Shown: positions 35,161 through 44,917, counted from the first letter of the stretch. The stretch: 64,000 bases of DNA from Cryobacterium sp. PH31-AA6 (GCF_030063195.1 NZ_JASISS010000010.1:42629-106628); one strand, 5' to 3'. Program-made: numbers and translations. Notes: a model not told the origin generated them from the sequence alone.

Positions 35161-37419
35161 ATGAGCGAGAAATCCACATCCGCGGCCGGCGGTCACGCCG
35201 CCTCGGAACAGTCGGGCAAGACAGGCAAGATGCAAGGGATGGGAACGATGGACCACTCGAAGATGGACATGGGCCACTCCACGAAGGAGGACCCCGCCAA
35301 GATGGAGATGGACCACTCGAAGATGGGCAGCGCGAAGGACGCGACGCCCGAACGAACAATGCAGGAAACGATGGGCCACGGCGGCCATGGCGGCATGTCA
35401 ATGGACGGCATGATCCGAGACATGCGCAACCGATTCATTGTGGCCGCGATCCTGTCGGTGCCGATCACGCTGTGGTCGCCGATCGGACGCGAAGCGTTCG
35501 GCTTCACCGCGCCGTCCCCGTTCGGACTCCGGGATGACGTCTTCGCGTTGATCCTGTCCCTGCCGGTCATCTTCTACTCCGCGTGGATCTTCTTCGACGG
35601 CGCTGTCCGTGCCCTGCGAGCTCGCACCCTGGACATGATGGTCCTGGTGGCTGTCGGCGTCGGCGCCGGCTGGCTCTACAGTCTGGTGGTCACCCTCACC
35701 GGTGGTGGCGACGTATTCTACGAGGCGGCCACCGTCCTCGCCAGCTTCGTCCTGCTGGGGCACTGGGTCGAAATGCGTGCCAGAGGCGGAGCGAACGACG
35801 CTGTCCGCACTCTGCTGGAACTCGCCCCGTCGATGGCCCTCGTCATCCGTGACGGCGAACCAGTCGAAGTACCCACGAGCGAGGTCGTCCCCGGGGATCT
35901 GCTCATGGTGCGGCCGGGATCCAAGATCCCCACCGACGGTACGGTCGAGGACGGCGAGTCCGACATCGACGAATCGATGGTGACCGGGGAAAGCCTTCCC
36001 GTTGCCAAGGCCATCGGCTCCCCCGTCATCGGCGCGACCGTGAACACCACCGGAACCCTCCGGGTCCGCGCGACCGCGGTCGGCGCAGACACTGCTCTGG
36101 CCCGAATCGTCGCCCTCGTCCAGGACGCCCAGAACTCCAAGGCACCCGGCCAGCGCCTGGCCGACCGCGCCGCATTCTGGCTCGTCCTTGTCGCCCTGAT
36201 CGGCGGCAGCGTCACCCTCGCCGCGTGGCTGCTGACGGGAGCCAGCCTGTCGACCGCGATTCTTTTCGCCATCACCGTCGTCGTGATCACCTGCCCCGAT
36301 GCCCTCGGGCTCGCCACTCCGACCGCCATCATGGTCGGAACCGGGCTCGGCGCCAAACGAGGCATCCTGTTCAAAACCGCCACCGCACTGGAATCGGCCG
36401 CCCGCATCGATACCGTCGTGATGGACAAGACCGGCACCCTGACCCAGGGAAAGCCGGAAGTCACCGACTTCGTCGCGATCGGGTTCGACGATAGCGAGCT
36501 GCTGGCCCTGGTCGCCGCCGTCGAGCGTGAATCCGAGCACCCCCTGGCGGCAGCCGTCGTCACTCACGCCGTCAGCCAGGGCGCACCCACTCTGGACGCC
36601 TCCGCGTTCCGCAACGTTCCCGGCCACGGCGCCGGCGCGACCGTATCGGGACACCAGGTCTTCGTTGGAAACCGCAAACTCATGGCCGCCCAGGACATCG
36701 ACATTGCCCCCATCGCCGACCAAAGGGAGGCTCTAGCCGCCAGCGGACGCACCGCCGTGCTCGTGGCCGTCGACGGTAAAGCGGTCGGGGTCATCGCCCT
36801 TGCCGACGCCGTTCGTGAGACAGCGGCCGCCGCCGTCGCCGCCATGCATGAGGCCGGCATCCAGGTCGTCATGCTCACCGGCGACAACGAAGCAACCGCC
36901 GCCCGCATCGCGTCCCAGCTCAAGATCGACACCGTCATCGCCGAGGTCTTGCCGGAAGACAAGTCGGCTAAAATCAAGGAACTCCAGGCGGCCGGCAAAC
37001 GGGTCGCCATGGTCGGCGACGGAGTCAACGATGCACCCGCACTGGCGCAGGCCGACCTCGGCATCGCCATCGGCGCCGGCACGGATGTCGCGATCGACAC
37101 GGCCGACGTCGTCTTGATGAGGTCCGACCCGCTCGATGTGCCCGTCGCCCTCCGGATCGGTAAGGGCACAGTACGCAAGATGCGTCAGAACCTCGGCTGG
37201 GCGATCGGCTACAACGTGATTGCGCTGCCCATCGCCGCCGGCGTGTTCTTCCCCGGCTTCGGCATCCGCCTCAGCCCCGAAATCGCGGCCCTGTCGATGT
37301 CTGGTTCCAGTGTCATCGTCGCCGTGAACGCCCTGCTGCTGAAGCGGCTTCACCTCCCGGCGGCCGTCCCTGTCGCCACGAAAGCGGCGCCCACCCCGGC
37401 GCCAGTCGGCTCCAGGTAA
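35161..37419 (+). CDS. CopB-like P1B-type ATPase with CPD membrane motif
   Basis: A 752-residue heavy-metal ATPase. The N-terminal 80-90 residues are Met/His/Asp-rich (two MDHSKM units, [14 protein letters not shown]), replacing the usual HMA domain. The core has TGES, phosphorylation site [14 protein letters not shown] and [12 protein letters not shown]. The TM6 metal motif is Cys378-Pro379-Asp380 rather than CPC or CPH, while TM8 shows [12 protein letters not shown] as in the CopB (P1B-3) group. Likely exports copper, but the Asp makes metal and redox preference uncertain. A CsoR box at 35079 controls it, and a GH65 fusion gene follows after 3 bp. Confidence 0.92.
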   Translation: MSEKSTSAAGGHAASEQSGKTGKMQGMGTMDHSKMDMGHSTKEDPAKMEMDHSKMGSAKDATPERTMQETMGHGGHGGMSMDGMIRDMRNRFIVAAILSVPITLWSPIGREAFGFTAPSPFGLRDDVFALILSLPVIFYSAWIFFDGAVRALRARTLDMMVLVAVGVGAGWLYSLVVTLTGGGDVFYEAATVLASFVLLGHWVEMRARGGANDAVRTLLELAPSMALVIRDGEPVEVPTSEVVPGDLLMVRPGSKIPTDGTVEDGESDIDESMVTGESLPVAKAIGSPVIGATVNTTGTLRVRATAVGADTALARIVALVQDAQNSKAPGQRLADRAAFWLVLVALIGGSVTLAAWLLTGASLSTAILFAITVVVITCPDALGLATPTAIMVGTGLGAKRGILFKTATALESAARIDTVVMDKTGTLTQGKPEVTDFVAIGFDDSELLALVAAVERESEHPLAAAVVTHAVSQGAPTLDASAFRNVPGHGAGATVSGHQVFVGNRKLMAAQDIDIAPIADQREALAASGRTAVLVAVDGKAVGVIALADAVRETAAAAVAAMHEAGIQVVMLTGDNEATAARIASQLKIDTVIAEVLPEDKSAKIKELQAAGKRVAMVGDGVNDAPALAQADLGIAIGAGTDVAIDTADVVLMRSDPLDVPVALRIGKGTVRKMRQNLGWAIGYNVIALPIAAGVFFPGFGIRLSPEIAALSMSGSSVIVAVNALLLKRLHLPAAVPVATKAAPTPAPVGSR

Positions 37420-37422
37420 AAA

Positions 37423-40400
37423 ATGACCGACGGCGATCGATTCGGCAACCCGTTCGATGCGGTCCTCTTCGATATGGATGGGGTCGTCACCGACACCGCC
37501 TCCGTGGATGCCGCGGCCTGGCAGGTGCTCTTCGATTCGGTCCTGTCGGACCCTCGGTTGACCGGCAACGAGGGTCAACCTCCCTTCGACCCGGATGCGG
37601 ACTACCGCCGCTATATTGACGGGCGGGCCAGGGAAGACGGCATCGTCACCTTCCTGGCCTCGCGCGGCCTCGAGATGCCTGCGGGTCTGGCGGGGGACCC
37701 CCCGTCAACGTGGACTGTCCACGGCCTGGCGGCCAGAAAGAACGAGATCTTCCTGGCCGCACTGACCAGAGACGGGTTCCGGACGTACCCGGGCACGACC
37801 GCTCTGCTGCACCGGCTGCGGGCCGGCCGGGTGCCCGTCGGCCTGGTGACGGCGAGCATGAACGCCCGTCTGATCCTGGCGAACGCACAACTGGACTCTC
37901 TGTTCGATGTCGTCATTGACGGCAGCACGGTTCGGGAGCTGGCTCTGGCGGGCAAACCCGACCCGGCCATGTTCCTTGAGGCGGCTCGGCATCTCGGGGT
38001 GTCTCCGAAACGGACGGCCATCGTGGAGGACGCGCTGGCCGGTGTCGAGGCAGGGCGGCGTGGCGGGTTCGGCCTGGTGGTCGGGATCGACCGCAACGGC
38101 CACCGGGAGCAGCTTGAGGCCGCGGGAGCCGACCTCGTGCTCGGGGACGTCAGCGAGCTGGACCTGGGTGCCTCTCGCACCGACCCCTGGCTGCTCGTCT
38201 ACGACGGCTTCGATCCCAGCCACGAGGGGCACCGCGAAACGCTGACGGCCCTCGGCAACGGTTACCAGGTCACCCGCGGCGCCCGGCCCGAACGCTGCGC
38301 CGACGGCATCCATTACCCGGGGACCTACCTGGCCGGTATCTACAACCGGATGGTGCGCACCGAACACGGCAGCCGAATGGAGGAGGAACACCTCGTCAAC
38401 GTTCCCAATTGGTTGCCGCTCGACCTGCGCATCGGCGGAGGGCGGTGGTGGTCGGCCGACCAGGCGGATCCCGGCACGGAACGGCACGAACTCGACCTGC
38501 GCCACGGCCTGCTGACCCGCCACGCCACGCTGACCGGGCCCGGCGGGCAGAGGTTGACGGTGGTGCAACGACGTCTCGTGTCCATGGCCAGCCCGCACCT
38601 CGCCGCCCTCGACACGACGTTCACTCCGGAGGGCTGGAGCGGTCAGATCAGTGTGCGCGCCGGGGTCGACGGGGCGGTCTCGAATACCAACGTCCCCGGC
38701 TACGACGCCACCAGCGGGCAGCACCTGTCCGTTCCGAGTTTCGCAGACACGGACGCCGACACGGTCCTGTGCTCCGTCGAGACCCTGCACAGCCACCTGC
38801 GCATCGCCGTCGCCGTCCGCACCACCGTCACCGAAGACGCCACTGTCAGCGACCAGACCACGAGCATCACGGGAGGCCGTTACAGTCGCCAGTTCGATGT
38901 TCAGCTACACGACGGCCGGCCGGTCACCGTGTCCAAGACGACCGCCACGTTCACGTCCAGGGATCCGGCCACGGCATCGCCGGATTTGGGTGCGCTTGCC
39001 GAGCTGGCGCGTAGCGGGAACGGCGTCAACAGCCTCCTGGACGCCCACCGTGCCGCCTGGGACCGTCTCTGGGACAGGTTTGCGGTCACGATCGACGCCG
39101 ACCGGCACAGTCAGCTGATTCTCAACCTGCACATGTTCCACCTGCTGCAGGCGCTCTCGCCGCACACCGCGGCTCTCGACGCCGGCGTGCCTGCCCGGGG
39201 TCTGCACGGCGAGGGTTACCGAGGTCACGTCTTCTGGGATGAGCTATTCGTCCTTCCGGTGATCGGGCTGCGCAGGCCCGACGTGAGCGCCGCTCTGCTC
39301 GAATACCGCTGGCGCCGCCTCGACACGGCACGGGATGCGGCCAGGGACGCCGGCTGGGAGGGCGCTCTCTTCCCCTGGCAGAGCGGCAGCGACGGCAGGG
39401 AAGAGACTCCCCGACAACTCTTCAACGCTCGTTCCGCCCGTTGGATGTCCGACAACTCACGCCGCCAGCGGCACGTCGGCCTGGCCGTCGCGTACAACGC
39501 CTGGCAGCATTTCGAGATGACCGGCGATCGGAACTGGCTGGCGGTGCGCGGGGCCGAGATCATCGTCGAGGTGGCCAGACTGTTCTCCTCGCTGGCCGAC
39601 TATGATCCCGACTCGGACCGGTTCCACATTTCGGGAGTGATGGGTCCTGATGAGTACCACGACGGCTACCCTGACGCACCGGGTCAGGGGGTCCGCGACA
39701 ACGCGTACACGAACGTCCTCGTCTCCTGGGTGTGCGAACGGGCCATTGACGCCCTGACCGCCCTGGCCGGTCATTCCTGTGACGACCTGGCCGAGCGGCT
39801 GCACATCCGTCCGGAAGAGGTGTCCCGGTGGGAGCACCTCAGCCGGCGCCTCGCCGTCCCGTTCCATCCGGACGGCGTCCTCAGCCAGTTCGACGGCTAC
39901 GCCGATCTGGTGGAGTTGGACTGGGCCCGATATCGGGCGACGTACGGCAAGATCGGCCGCCTCGACCTCATTCTGGAGGCCGAAGGCGATACGACCAACC
40001 GGTACAAGCTGGCCAAGCAGGCCGATGTGCTGATGCTTCTCTATCTGCTGGGGTCCGACGCAACCCTGGCACGGCTGGGCCGGCTCGGCTACCCGACCAC
40101 CGAGGCGGACCTGCGGCGCACGGTCGAGTACTACCTGTCCCGCACCGCCCACGGCTCAACCCTCAGCCGGGTGGTCGAGGCCGCTGTCCTCTCCCGAATC
40201 GATCCGGCGCGGGCCTGGGCGGCCTTCCGTGAGGCTCTGGTCGCCGATCTCGATGACACCCAAGGCGGAACCACCCGGCAGGGAATCCATATCGGCGCGA
40301 TGGCCGGGACCACCGACCTGGCGGTGCGCGCATTCGCCGGATTGCACACCGATGTGGATTCGCTCACGTTCAGCCCCCGTCTGCCGCCGCGCCTGAACGG

Positions 40401-40674
40401 TCTCGCCTTCCAGGTGGTGTACCGCGACCAGCGGATCGATATTTCCGTGACCCAGGACAGCCTGCAGCTACAGCTGCACCTGTGCAGCGCCCCTCCCGTG
40501 CACGTCGGCGTGAACGGCCGGTTCGTGGTGCTCACCGGCGGAGAAAGCGCGGAATTCCCTCTGGAGTCGGGCACCGATTCCACGGCACGATCGCTCTCTG
40601 CAGACCAACCCAAACAGAAGGACATCAAATCAATGCGCACGAACCTCCTCGACACCACGCGAGTCCACTCATGA
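37423..40674 (+). CDS. Fused beta-phosphoglucomutase and GH65 disaccharide phosphorylase
   Basis: A 1083-residue two-enzyme fusion. Residues about 10-245 form a HAD domain of beta-phosphoglucomutase type (nucleophile Asp17 and Asp19 in LFDMDGVVTDT, later GKPDPAMFLEAA and VEDALAGVEAG). From about residue 255 on is a GH65 inverting phosphorylase (trehalose/kojibiose type) with catalytic Glu744 in GPDEYHDGY and the phosphate-site block near TRQGIHIGAMAG. Together they would turn an alpha-glucobiose plus phosphate into glucose and glucose-6-phosphate. The layout recalls mycobacterial Rv2006 without its central OtsB domain. Its presence in a copper operon is odd; it starts 3 bp after the ATPase and overlaps the next gene by 4 bp. 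Confidence 0.92.
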   Translation: MTDGDRFGNPFDAVLFDMDGVVTDTASVDAAAWQVLFDSVLSDPRLTGNEGQPPFDPDADYRRYIDGRAREDGIVTFLASRGLEMPAGLAGDPPSTWTVHGLAARKNEIFLAALTRDGFRTYPGTTALLHRLRAGRVPVGLVTASMNARLILANAQLDSLFDVVIDGSTVRELALAGKPDPAMFLEAARHLGVSPKRTAIVEDALAGVEAGRRGGFGLVVGIDRNGHREQLEAAGADLVLGDVSELDLGASRTDPWLLVYDGFDPSHEGHRETLTALGNGYQVTRGARPERCADGIHYPGTYLAGIYNRMVRTEHGSRMEEEHLVNVPNWLPLDLRIGGGRWWSADQADPGTERHELDLRHGLLTRHATLTGPGGQRLTVVQRRLVSMASPHLAALDTTFTPEGWSGQISVRAGVDGAVSNTNVPGYDATSGQHLSVPSFADTDADTVLCSVETLHSHLRIAVAVRTTVTEDATVSDQTTSITGGRYSRQFDVQLHDGRPVTVSKTTATFTSRDPATASPDLGALAELARSGNGVNSLLDAHRAAWDRLWDRFAVTIDADRHSQLILNLHMFHLLQALSPHTAALDAGVPARGLHGEGYRGHVFWDELFVLPVIGLRRPDVSAALLEYRWRRLDTARDAARDAGWEGALFPWQSGSDGREETPRQLFNARSARWMSDNSRRQRHVGLAVAYNAWQHFEMTGDRNWLAVRGAEIIVEVARLFSSLADYDPDSDRFHISGVMGPDEYHDGYPDAPGQGVRDNAYTNVLVSWVCERAIDALTALAGHSCDDLAERLHIRPEEVSRWEHLSRRLAVPFHPDGVLSQFDGYADLVELDWARYRATYGKIGRLDLILEAEGDTTNRYKLAKQADVLMLLYLLGSDATLARLGRLGYPTTEADLRRTVEYYLSRTAHGSTLSRVVEAAVLSRIDPARAWAAFREALVADLDDTQGGTTRQGIHIGAMAGTTDLAVRAFAGLHTDVDSLTFSPRLPPRLNGLAFQVVYRDQRIDISVTQDSLQLQLHLCSAPPVHVGVNGRFVVLTGGESAEFPLESGTDSTARSLSADQPKQKDIKSMRTNLLDTTRVHS

Positions 40675-40952
40675 ACCACGACGAGCACGCCACCGCCCCC
40701 TCCAAGGACGAGCCCGCATCCGGTCCCGATCGCACGAAACTCTACGCTTGGATCGCCGTCGGCCTGGCCGTCACCTGGTTGGCCTTCTACCTGGTCACCG
40801 AACACTGGCCGCACGTTCTCGTCGCCCTGCCCTACGCCGGAATTGTTCTCATGTTGGTGATGCACCTCTTCATGCATAAGGGCCACAGCCACGGGGGTGG
40901 GTCCGCGAGCGGCCACGCCCAGGGCACGAAACCCTCCGGCGACGTCAGGTAG
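40671..40952 (+). CDS. Small His/Met-rich membrane protein, DUF2933-like
   Basis: A 93-residue protein with an N-terminal acidic tail, two TM segments (about residues 25-43 and 48-66) and then MHLFMHKGHSHGGGS. The short hydrophobic protein with MHLFMH followed by a His/Gly tail is the DUF2933 pattern, typically found in metal-resistance clusters. Potential copper ligands are on the tail. Overlaps the GH65 fusion gene by ATGA, so it belongs to the ATPase operon. Confidence 0.8.
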   Translation: MNHDEHATAPSKDEPASGPDRTKLYAWIAVGLAVTWLAFYLVTEHWPHVLVALPYAGIVLMLVMHLFMHKGHSHGGGSASGHAQGTKPSGDVR

Positions 40953-40981
40953 ACCGGGACACGTCTGGCAGGGGAGGGACT

Positions 40982-41962
40982 GTGTCCACGCCCATATCTC
41001 AAACACGGCTTCGGCAGCCAAAACCGTTCCGGATGCTGTGGATAACCTTCGCGTGGGGTTCCTGCTTCGTCGCGATCAACATCGGATTGGCCGATGCGCC
41101 CCTCCTGTGGTTCGCCGCCTTGAGGGCGCTGATCGCAGGAGGTGCCCTCCTGGCGGTCGCCGGGATTCGCGGCGCGGCGGTTCCCCGCGCCCCGCGAACC
41201 TGGCTTCTGATCGGCGTGATGGGCGTCGTCAATGTGGCATTCGCCTTCGCGGCCATGTTCGGCGGCGTCGTCGGGTTGTCCACGGGGGCCGCCTCGGTCC
41301 TGGCAAGTGCCGAGCCGCTGCTGATCCTGCTGCCGGCCTGGTGGTTCTATCGGGAAGCCATCTCAGTTCGCACCTTCATCCCGATGGCGATCGGTTTCAC
41401 GGGCCTGCTCGCCGTGGCCGTGCCGGGCGGCGGCGGGACAGGAGCGTGGCTCTCCATCACTGCGGCTGTCGCGATCACGGCGGGGACTCTCATCTCGCGG
41501 CAGGTGCGGTCGGACATTCTCCCGTTCATCGCCTGGCAATTCATCGTCGGCGGCGCGATCCTCGCCTTGGCAGCCTGGCTGTTCGACGGCCCGCCCGTGA
41601 TCAACTGGAGTGCGAAGTTCATCGCCGTGCTGCTCTATTTATCCTTGGTGGGGACCGCCGCGGCATTTCTCGGTTGGTTCACCGAGGCCCAGAACTGCCG
41701 GCTCGACGACCTGACGGCGTGGACGTTCCTCGTTCCGGTCTTCGGTATCCTGCTCTCGGCGTTCGTCCTCGGAGAAAAGCAGACGACCTGGGGCCTGGCG
41801 GGTATGGGCCTGGTGGTCGCGTCCATGATCGTCCTGATCCTGCCGGGACTCGTGCGGTCCGGTCGCGCCCGGGCTGAACTCCGACGTCACCCACCCGACG
41901 ACCTGGGTGGCCGGGTGGGTGACGTTCGTGCCGATTGCAGCCTGGAAGATCAGCGCACGTAG
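40982..41962 (+). CDS. EamA/DMT-family transporter
   Basis: A 326-residue protein with ten TM segments arranged as two EamA halves (ALRALIAGGALL, ASVLASAEPLLILLPAW, then the second half with AAAFLGWFTEAQNCRLDDLTAWTFLVPVFG). Drug/metabolite superfamily exporters carry amino acids, nucleobases or sugars; substrate unknown. GTG start at 40982, 29 bp after the DUF2933-like gene. The 3' end overlaps the end of the multicopper oxidase gene by 13 bp and contains a 14-bp inverted repeat. Confidence 0.88.
   Translation: MSTPISQTRLRQPKPFRMLWITFAWGSCFVAINIGLADAPLLWFAALRALIAGGALLAVAGIRGAAVPRAPRTWLLIGVMGVVNVAFAFAAMFGGVVGLSTGAASVLASAEPLLILLPAWWFYREAISVRTFIPMAIGFTGLLAVAVPGGGGTGAWLSITAAVAITAGTLISRQVRSDILPFIAWQFIVGGAILALAAWLFDGPPVINWSAKFIAVLLYLSLVGTAAAFLGWFTEAQNCRLDDLTAWTFLVPVFGILLSAFVLGEKQTTWGLAGMGLVVASMIVLILPGLVRSGRARAELRRHPPDDLGGRVGDVRADCSLEDQRT
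41884..41925. terminator. 14-bp inverted repeat near convergent gene ends
   Basis: ACGTCACCCACCCG (41884-41897) pairs perfectly with CGGGTGGGTGACGT (41912-41925). It lies inside the last codons of the EamA gene and just beyond the stop of the multicopper oxidase gene on the other strand. No T-run on the plus strand; it could end the minus-strand transcript or limit convergent read-through. Confidence 0.6.
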
Positions 41963-43461
41963 GAGAAGAGTCCCATCATGCCGCGGGCGGCGTGGTACGC
42001 ATTGTGGCAGTGCGCGATCCACTGTCCAGGGTTGTCGGCGTCGAATTCGACTGTCACCGTTTCCTTGGGACGGACGATGACGGTGTCCTTTCTCGCCCCG
42101 CCGCCGGAAACCTGGAAGGTATGCCCGTGCACGTGCATGGGGTGCCACATCGTGGTCTCATTCACGAACTTGACCCGCACGCGATCCTTCAGCGAAATGT
42201 CGAAGGCACCCTCGAACGGTTTGTCGGGGTCGAAGCTCCGCCCGTTGATGCCCCACTCGTACTTCTCCATCGACCCGGTCAGTCGCATCGTGTGGGTGCG
42301 GTCCGGAGACTTCTTGTCCAAGAGAACCGAGTCGTCGGCCTTCAGCCGCCCCCCGTCCATGACCGTGCCCGCGAGGACCGTGGGCAGATCTGCCGCCGCC
42401 GGGGCCGACCCTACCCCGCTGGTGCTGATGACACCGTGGGCGCCGCCTTCTTTGCCCTCCGCGAGGGCCAGGACAGGTGTGTACCCCTCCTTCACAGTGA
42501 GAAGGGCATCGATGCGCTCGCCCATGCCGAGCACAACCGCGTCGACTTCCTGCTGCCGAACCGGGAACCCGTCCGAATGCGTGAGCGTGATCTTTTGCCC
42601 CGGCACGCCTACCCGATAGGCGGTGTCTCCGGCCGCGTTGATGATGCGCAGGCGGACGCGGCTGCCCGGGCTGGCCTGAATCACCTCGGCTTCCTGCGCG
42701 GCTTTACCGTTGAACAGGTGCACGGGAATCTTCACGTCTCCGGCGTCACCACCGAGATAGTCGCTGTTGGAGCCCGTGAGAGCGTATTTCATGCCGGAGG
42801 ACATGTCCATCCCGGCCATCCCCATCCCCATCGAGAGCTCACTGAGGACGTCTTCGGGGGTTCCGGTGATGCCGTCGAGCCAGTCGTCCAACACGATCAC
42901 CCACTCCTGGTCATAGGCCAGCGGCTCCTTCGGATCATCGACGACGAGGGCGCCGTAGAGGGCGCGTTCCCGTTGCGTGTCGACATGGGAGTGATACCAG
43001 TACGTTCCCGGCCGGTTGAGCCGGAACTGGTAGCTATAGTCTGCCCCGGCCAGCACTGGCTTCTGGGTGACACCCGGGACGCCGTCGGCATCGTTGCGCA
43101 GCGCCAGGCCATGCCAGTGCACCGACGTCGCCTCCGCGAGGCCGTTGGTCAGGGGGACGTCGAGGAGGTCGCCCACCTGAGCGCGGATGAGCGGGCCGTT
43201 GAGGGCGTCGTTGTAGCCCCAGGTCGAAACGGCCGTCCCGGCGAGGGTTGCCCCGACCATCCCGGCGGTCAGCTGCTGGCTGATGGTGCGGCCGCTCGCA
43301 GCGCGTTTCGCCTCAAACGTGGCGACCAGCGGATCGGTCGGCAGGATCCGGACAACGGAACCGGATGACGGTGGCGGGCCGCTGCAGGCCGCCAGTGCCG
43401 CCGTGGTGGCGGTTGCGAGCGAGACGCCGAGAAAGGACCGTCGGGTCAGGGAGTGGTTCAT
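41950..43461 (-). CDS. Multicopper oxidase, predicted Tat-exported lipoprotein
   Basis: A 503-residue three-domain cupredoxin oxidase, likely oxidising toxic Cu(I) on the cell surface. Copper ligands are visible as HWHG, WYHSHV, HPMHVHGH and HCHNAYHAARGMMG (type 1 and trinuclear sites complete). A Met-rich loop SMGMGMAGMDMSSGM resembles Cu(I)-docking loops of CueO-like enzymes. The N terminus has a twin-arginine motif TRRSFLG at residues 6-12 and a lipobox ALAACSG with Cys26, so it should be folded in the cytoplasm, exported by Tat and lipid-anchored. ATG 43461 was chosen over the longer ORF because it starts the Tat signal. First downstream cistrons of lgt. Confidence 0.95.
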   Translation of the reverse strand: MNHSLTRRSFLGVSLATATTAALAACSGPPPSSGSVVRILPTDPLVATFEAKRAASGRTISQQLTAGMVGATLAGTAVSTWGYNDALNGPLIRAQVGDLLDVPLTNGLAEATSVHWHGLALRNDADGVPGVTQKPVLAGADYSYQFRLNRPGTYWYHSHVDTQRERALYGALVVDDPKEPLAYDQEWVIVLDDWLDGITGTPEDVLSELSMGMGMAGMDMSSGMKYALTGSNSDYLGGDAGDVKIPVHLFNGKAAQEAEVIQASPGSRVRLRIINAAGDTAYRVGVPGQKITLTHSDGFPVRQQEVDAVVLGMGERIDALLTVKEGYTPVLALAEGKEGGAHGVISTSGVGSAPAAADLPTVLAGTVMDGGRLKADDSVLLDKKSPDRTHTMRLTGSMEKYEWGINGRSFDPDKPFEGAFDISLKDRVRVKFVNETTMWHPMHVHGHTFQVSGGGARKDTVIVRPKETVTVEFDADNPGQWIAHCHNAYHAARGMMGLFSYVR

Positions 43462-43471
43462 GGGTTCCTCA

Positions 43472-43747
43472 TTACTTTCGTCCGGCCGTACTGGCACCCA
43501 CGATGAGCAGGATTGCCGCCATCGGATACCCTGCGACAAGGTCAAGCCAGACGGCCGGCTGCTCGGGTCCGAACGCTTCGATGTGGGTCAGCCAATGCAC
43601 GACGGCCATAAGGGCGCCTACGAGCATGATCGCCTGGCCCGCTCGCACGAACCTCCGTTTGCGGCGGTAGTTTCGGCGCGCCTCGTCCTCCGCACTTGGT
43701 GCCGGCAGCGCCCCTGCCTGTGCTGTTCTGCGTCTGAGTTGTGCCAT
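43472..43747 (-). CDS. Small membrane protein next to the multicopper oxidase
   Basis: A 91-residue protein with a basic N-terminal tail (RRNYRRKRRFVRAG) and two TM segments (about residues 37-55 and 64-84) with two His residues (VVHWLTHIEAF) at the outer side of the first. No family recognised. It lies 10 bp upstream of the multicopper oxidase ATG and 20 bp after lgt, so it is in the lgt-MCO operon and might assist the oxidase. Confidence 0.75.
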   Translation of the reverse strand: MAQLRRRTAQAGALPAPSAEDEARRNYRRKRRFVRAGQAIMLVGALMAVVHWLTHIEAFGPEQPAVWLDLVAGYPMAAILLIVGASTAGRK

Positions 43748-43767
43748 CTTGTTCTCCGTTCTCGGAC

Positions 43768-44661
43768 CTATTTGTGGTGTGCGTGGGCGGTGTCGACGGG
43801 GGGCGGTTGCTCGGACCACTCGCGGCCGGGAAAGTAGGGACTGACCTCGGGTTCGGGGTGCCGCCGCGATTGGACGATGATCAGGACCAGGCCGATGACC
43901 GCGATGACAGCCGCGATGACCATGTTGATTTTGACCCCGAGGAGCTCGAATTCGGTGGGGTCGAGGCGGAAGGACTCGAACCAGGTCCGGCCCGTGCCGT
44001 AGACGATGAGGTAGAGGCCCAGCGCCTTGCCCCAACGCAGGTCGAACCGTCGGTCGGCGAGCAGGATGACCGCGATGCCGACGAGGTTCCAAATCATCTC
44101 GTACAGGAACAAAGGGTGGAAGAGCGTGTCGGCCGGGAGCCCGGCAGGGAAGGCCGGCCTCGACGGGTCGATCTGCAGACCCCACGGCAAGGTGGTCGGC
44201 GTGCCGAATAGTTCCTGGTTGAAGTAGTTGCCGATACGGCCGAACACCTGTGCGAGCAGCATCCCCGGTGCCAGGGCGTCGGCGAACGAGAAGAAACGCA
44301 GTCCAGCCCGGTGGCAGGCGATGTACGCGCCGAGGCTTCCGAAGACGATGGCGCCGAAGATCGCCAGCCCGCCTTCCCAGACGTAGAGGGTCTTGAACAG
44401 GTCCGCGCCCGGGAAGAAGTAGTCGTTCGGGTGCGTGATCACATGGTAAAAACGGCCACCGACGATTCCGAATGGAACCGCCCAGATGGTGATGTCCAGG
44501 ACGATTCCGGGCTCCCCGCCACGGCGACTGAGCCGGCGTGACGTGAGGATGACGGCGAGAACGATGCCGGTGAGAATGAACAGTGCATAAAAATGGAGTC
44601 GAAAGGGCCCGAGATCGACGAAGCTGATGTCGGGGCTGGAGATGCCGGTGAAGACGTTCAT
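43768..44661 (-). CDS. lgt: Prolipoprotein diacylglyceryl transferase
   Basis: Transfers diacylglyceryl from phosphatidylglycerol to the lipobox Cys of prolipoproteins, the first step of lipoprotein maturation. 297 residues, about seven TM helices, with the Lgt signature GRIGNYFNQELFG and the essential R143-equivalent region FGRIGN plus HPLFLYEM and GRTWFESFRLD. ATG 44661 matches the family N terminus. It is grouped with the multicopper oxidase, itself a predicted lipoprotein, so it may be a second, copper-dedicated Lgt; whether the genome has another cannot be seen here. Confidence 0.95.
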   Translation of the reverse strand: MNVFTGISSPDISFVDLGPFRLHFYALFILTGIVLAVILTSRRLSRRGGEPGIVLDITIWAVPFGIVGGRFYHVITHPNDYFFPGADLFKTLYVWEGGLAIFGAIVFGSLGAYIACHRAGLRFFSFADALAPGMLLAQVFGRIGNYFNQELFGTPTTLPWGLQIDPSRPAFPAGLPADTLFHPLFLYEMIWNLVGIAVILLADRRFDLRWGKALGLYLIVYGTGRTWFESFRLDPTEFELLGVKINMVIAAVIAVIGLVLIIVQSRRHPEPEVSPYFPGREWSEQPPPVDTAHAHHK

Positions 44662-44725
44662 AGGAAGTGCATGCTTTCCTGGGTGAGGTGGCGGCGGCCC
44701 CGGAATCCGGAAGCCAGTGAGGAAA

Positions 44726-44911
44726 TCAGGGGTGTCGTGAATGATCGCGTCCACGGAGACCATTCGCGGCCAGAAGCGCGGCGAAGGTCACTGCGGCGAC
44801 TAAGAGGTGCGTCTCCGGTGAGCTGAGCGTCTCGGATGGGAGCGGGCTCGGGTCGAATGGCAGGGGCCGTGGCTCGATCCTGGGCAGGACTGCGCCACTC
44901 GGCGCAGGCAC
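44726..44911 (-). CDS. Possible small membrane peptide
   Basis: A 61-residue frame starting with GTG at 44911, 6 bp after the end of the upstream gene. The N-terminal two thirds are Pro/Ser-rich and the C terminus has one hydrophobic helix (LLVAAVTFAALLAAN) and a basic tail. Position fits an operon between the DUF6153-like gene and lgt, but the ribosome binding site is weak and no relative is recognised. It may not be real. Confidence 0.4.
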   Translation of the reverse strand: MPAPSGAVLPRIEPRPLPFDPSPLPSETLSSPETHLLVAAVTFAALLAANGLRGRDHSRHP

Positions 44912-44917
44912 CGCCGT

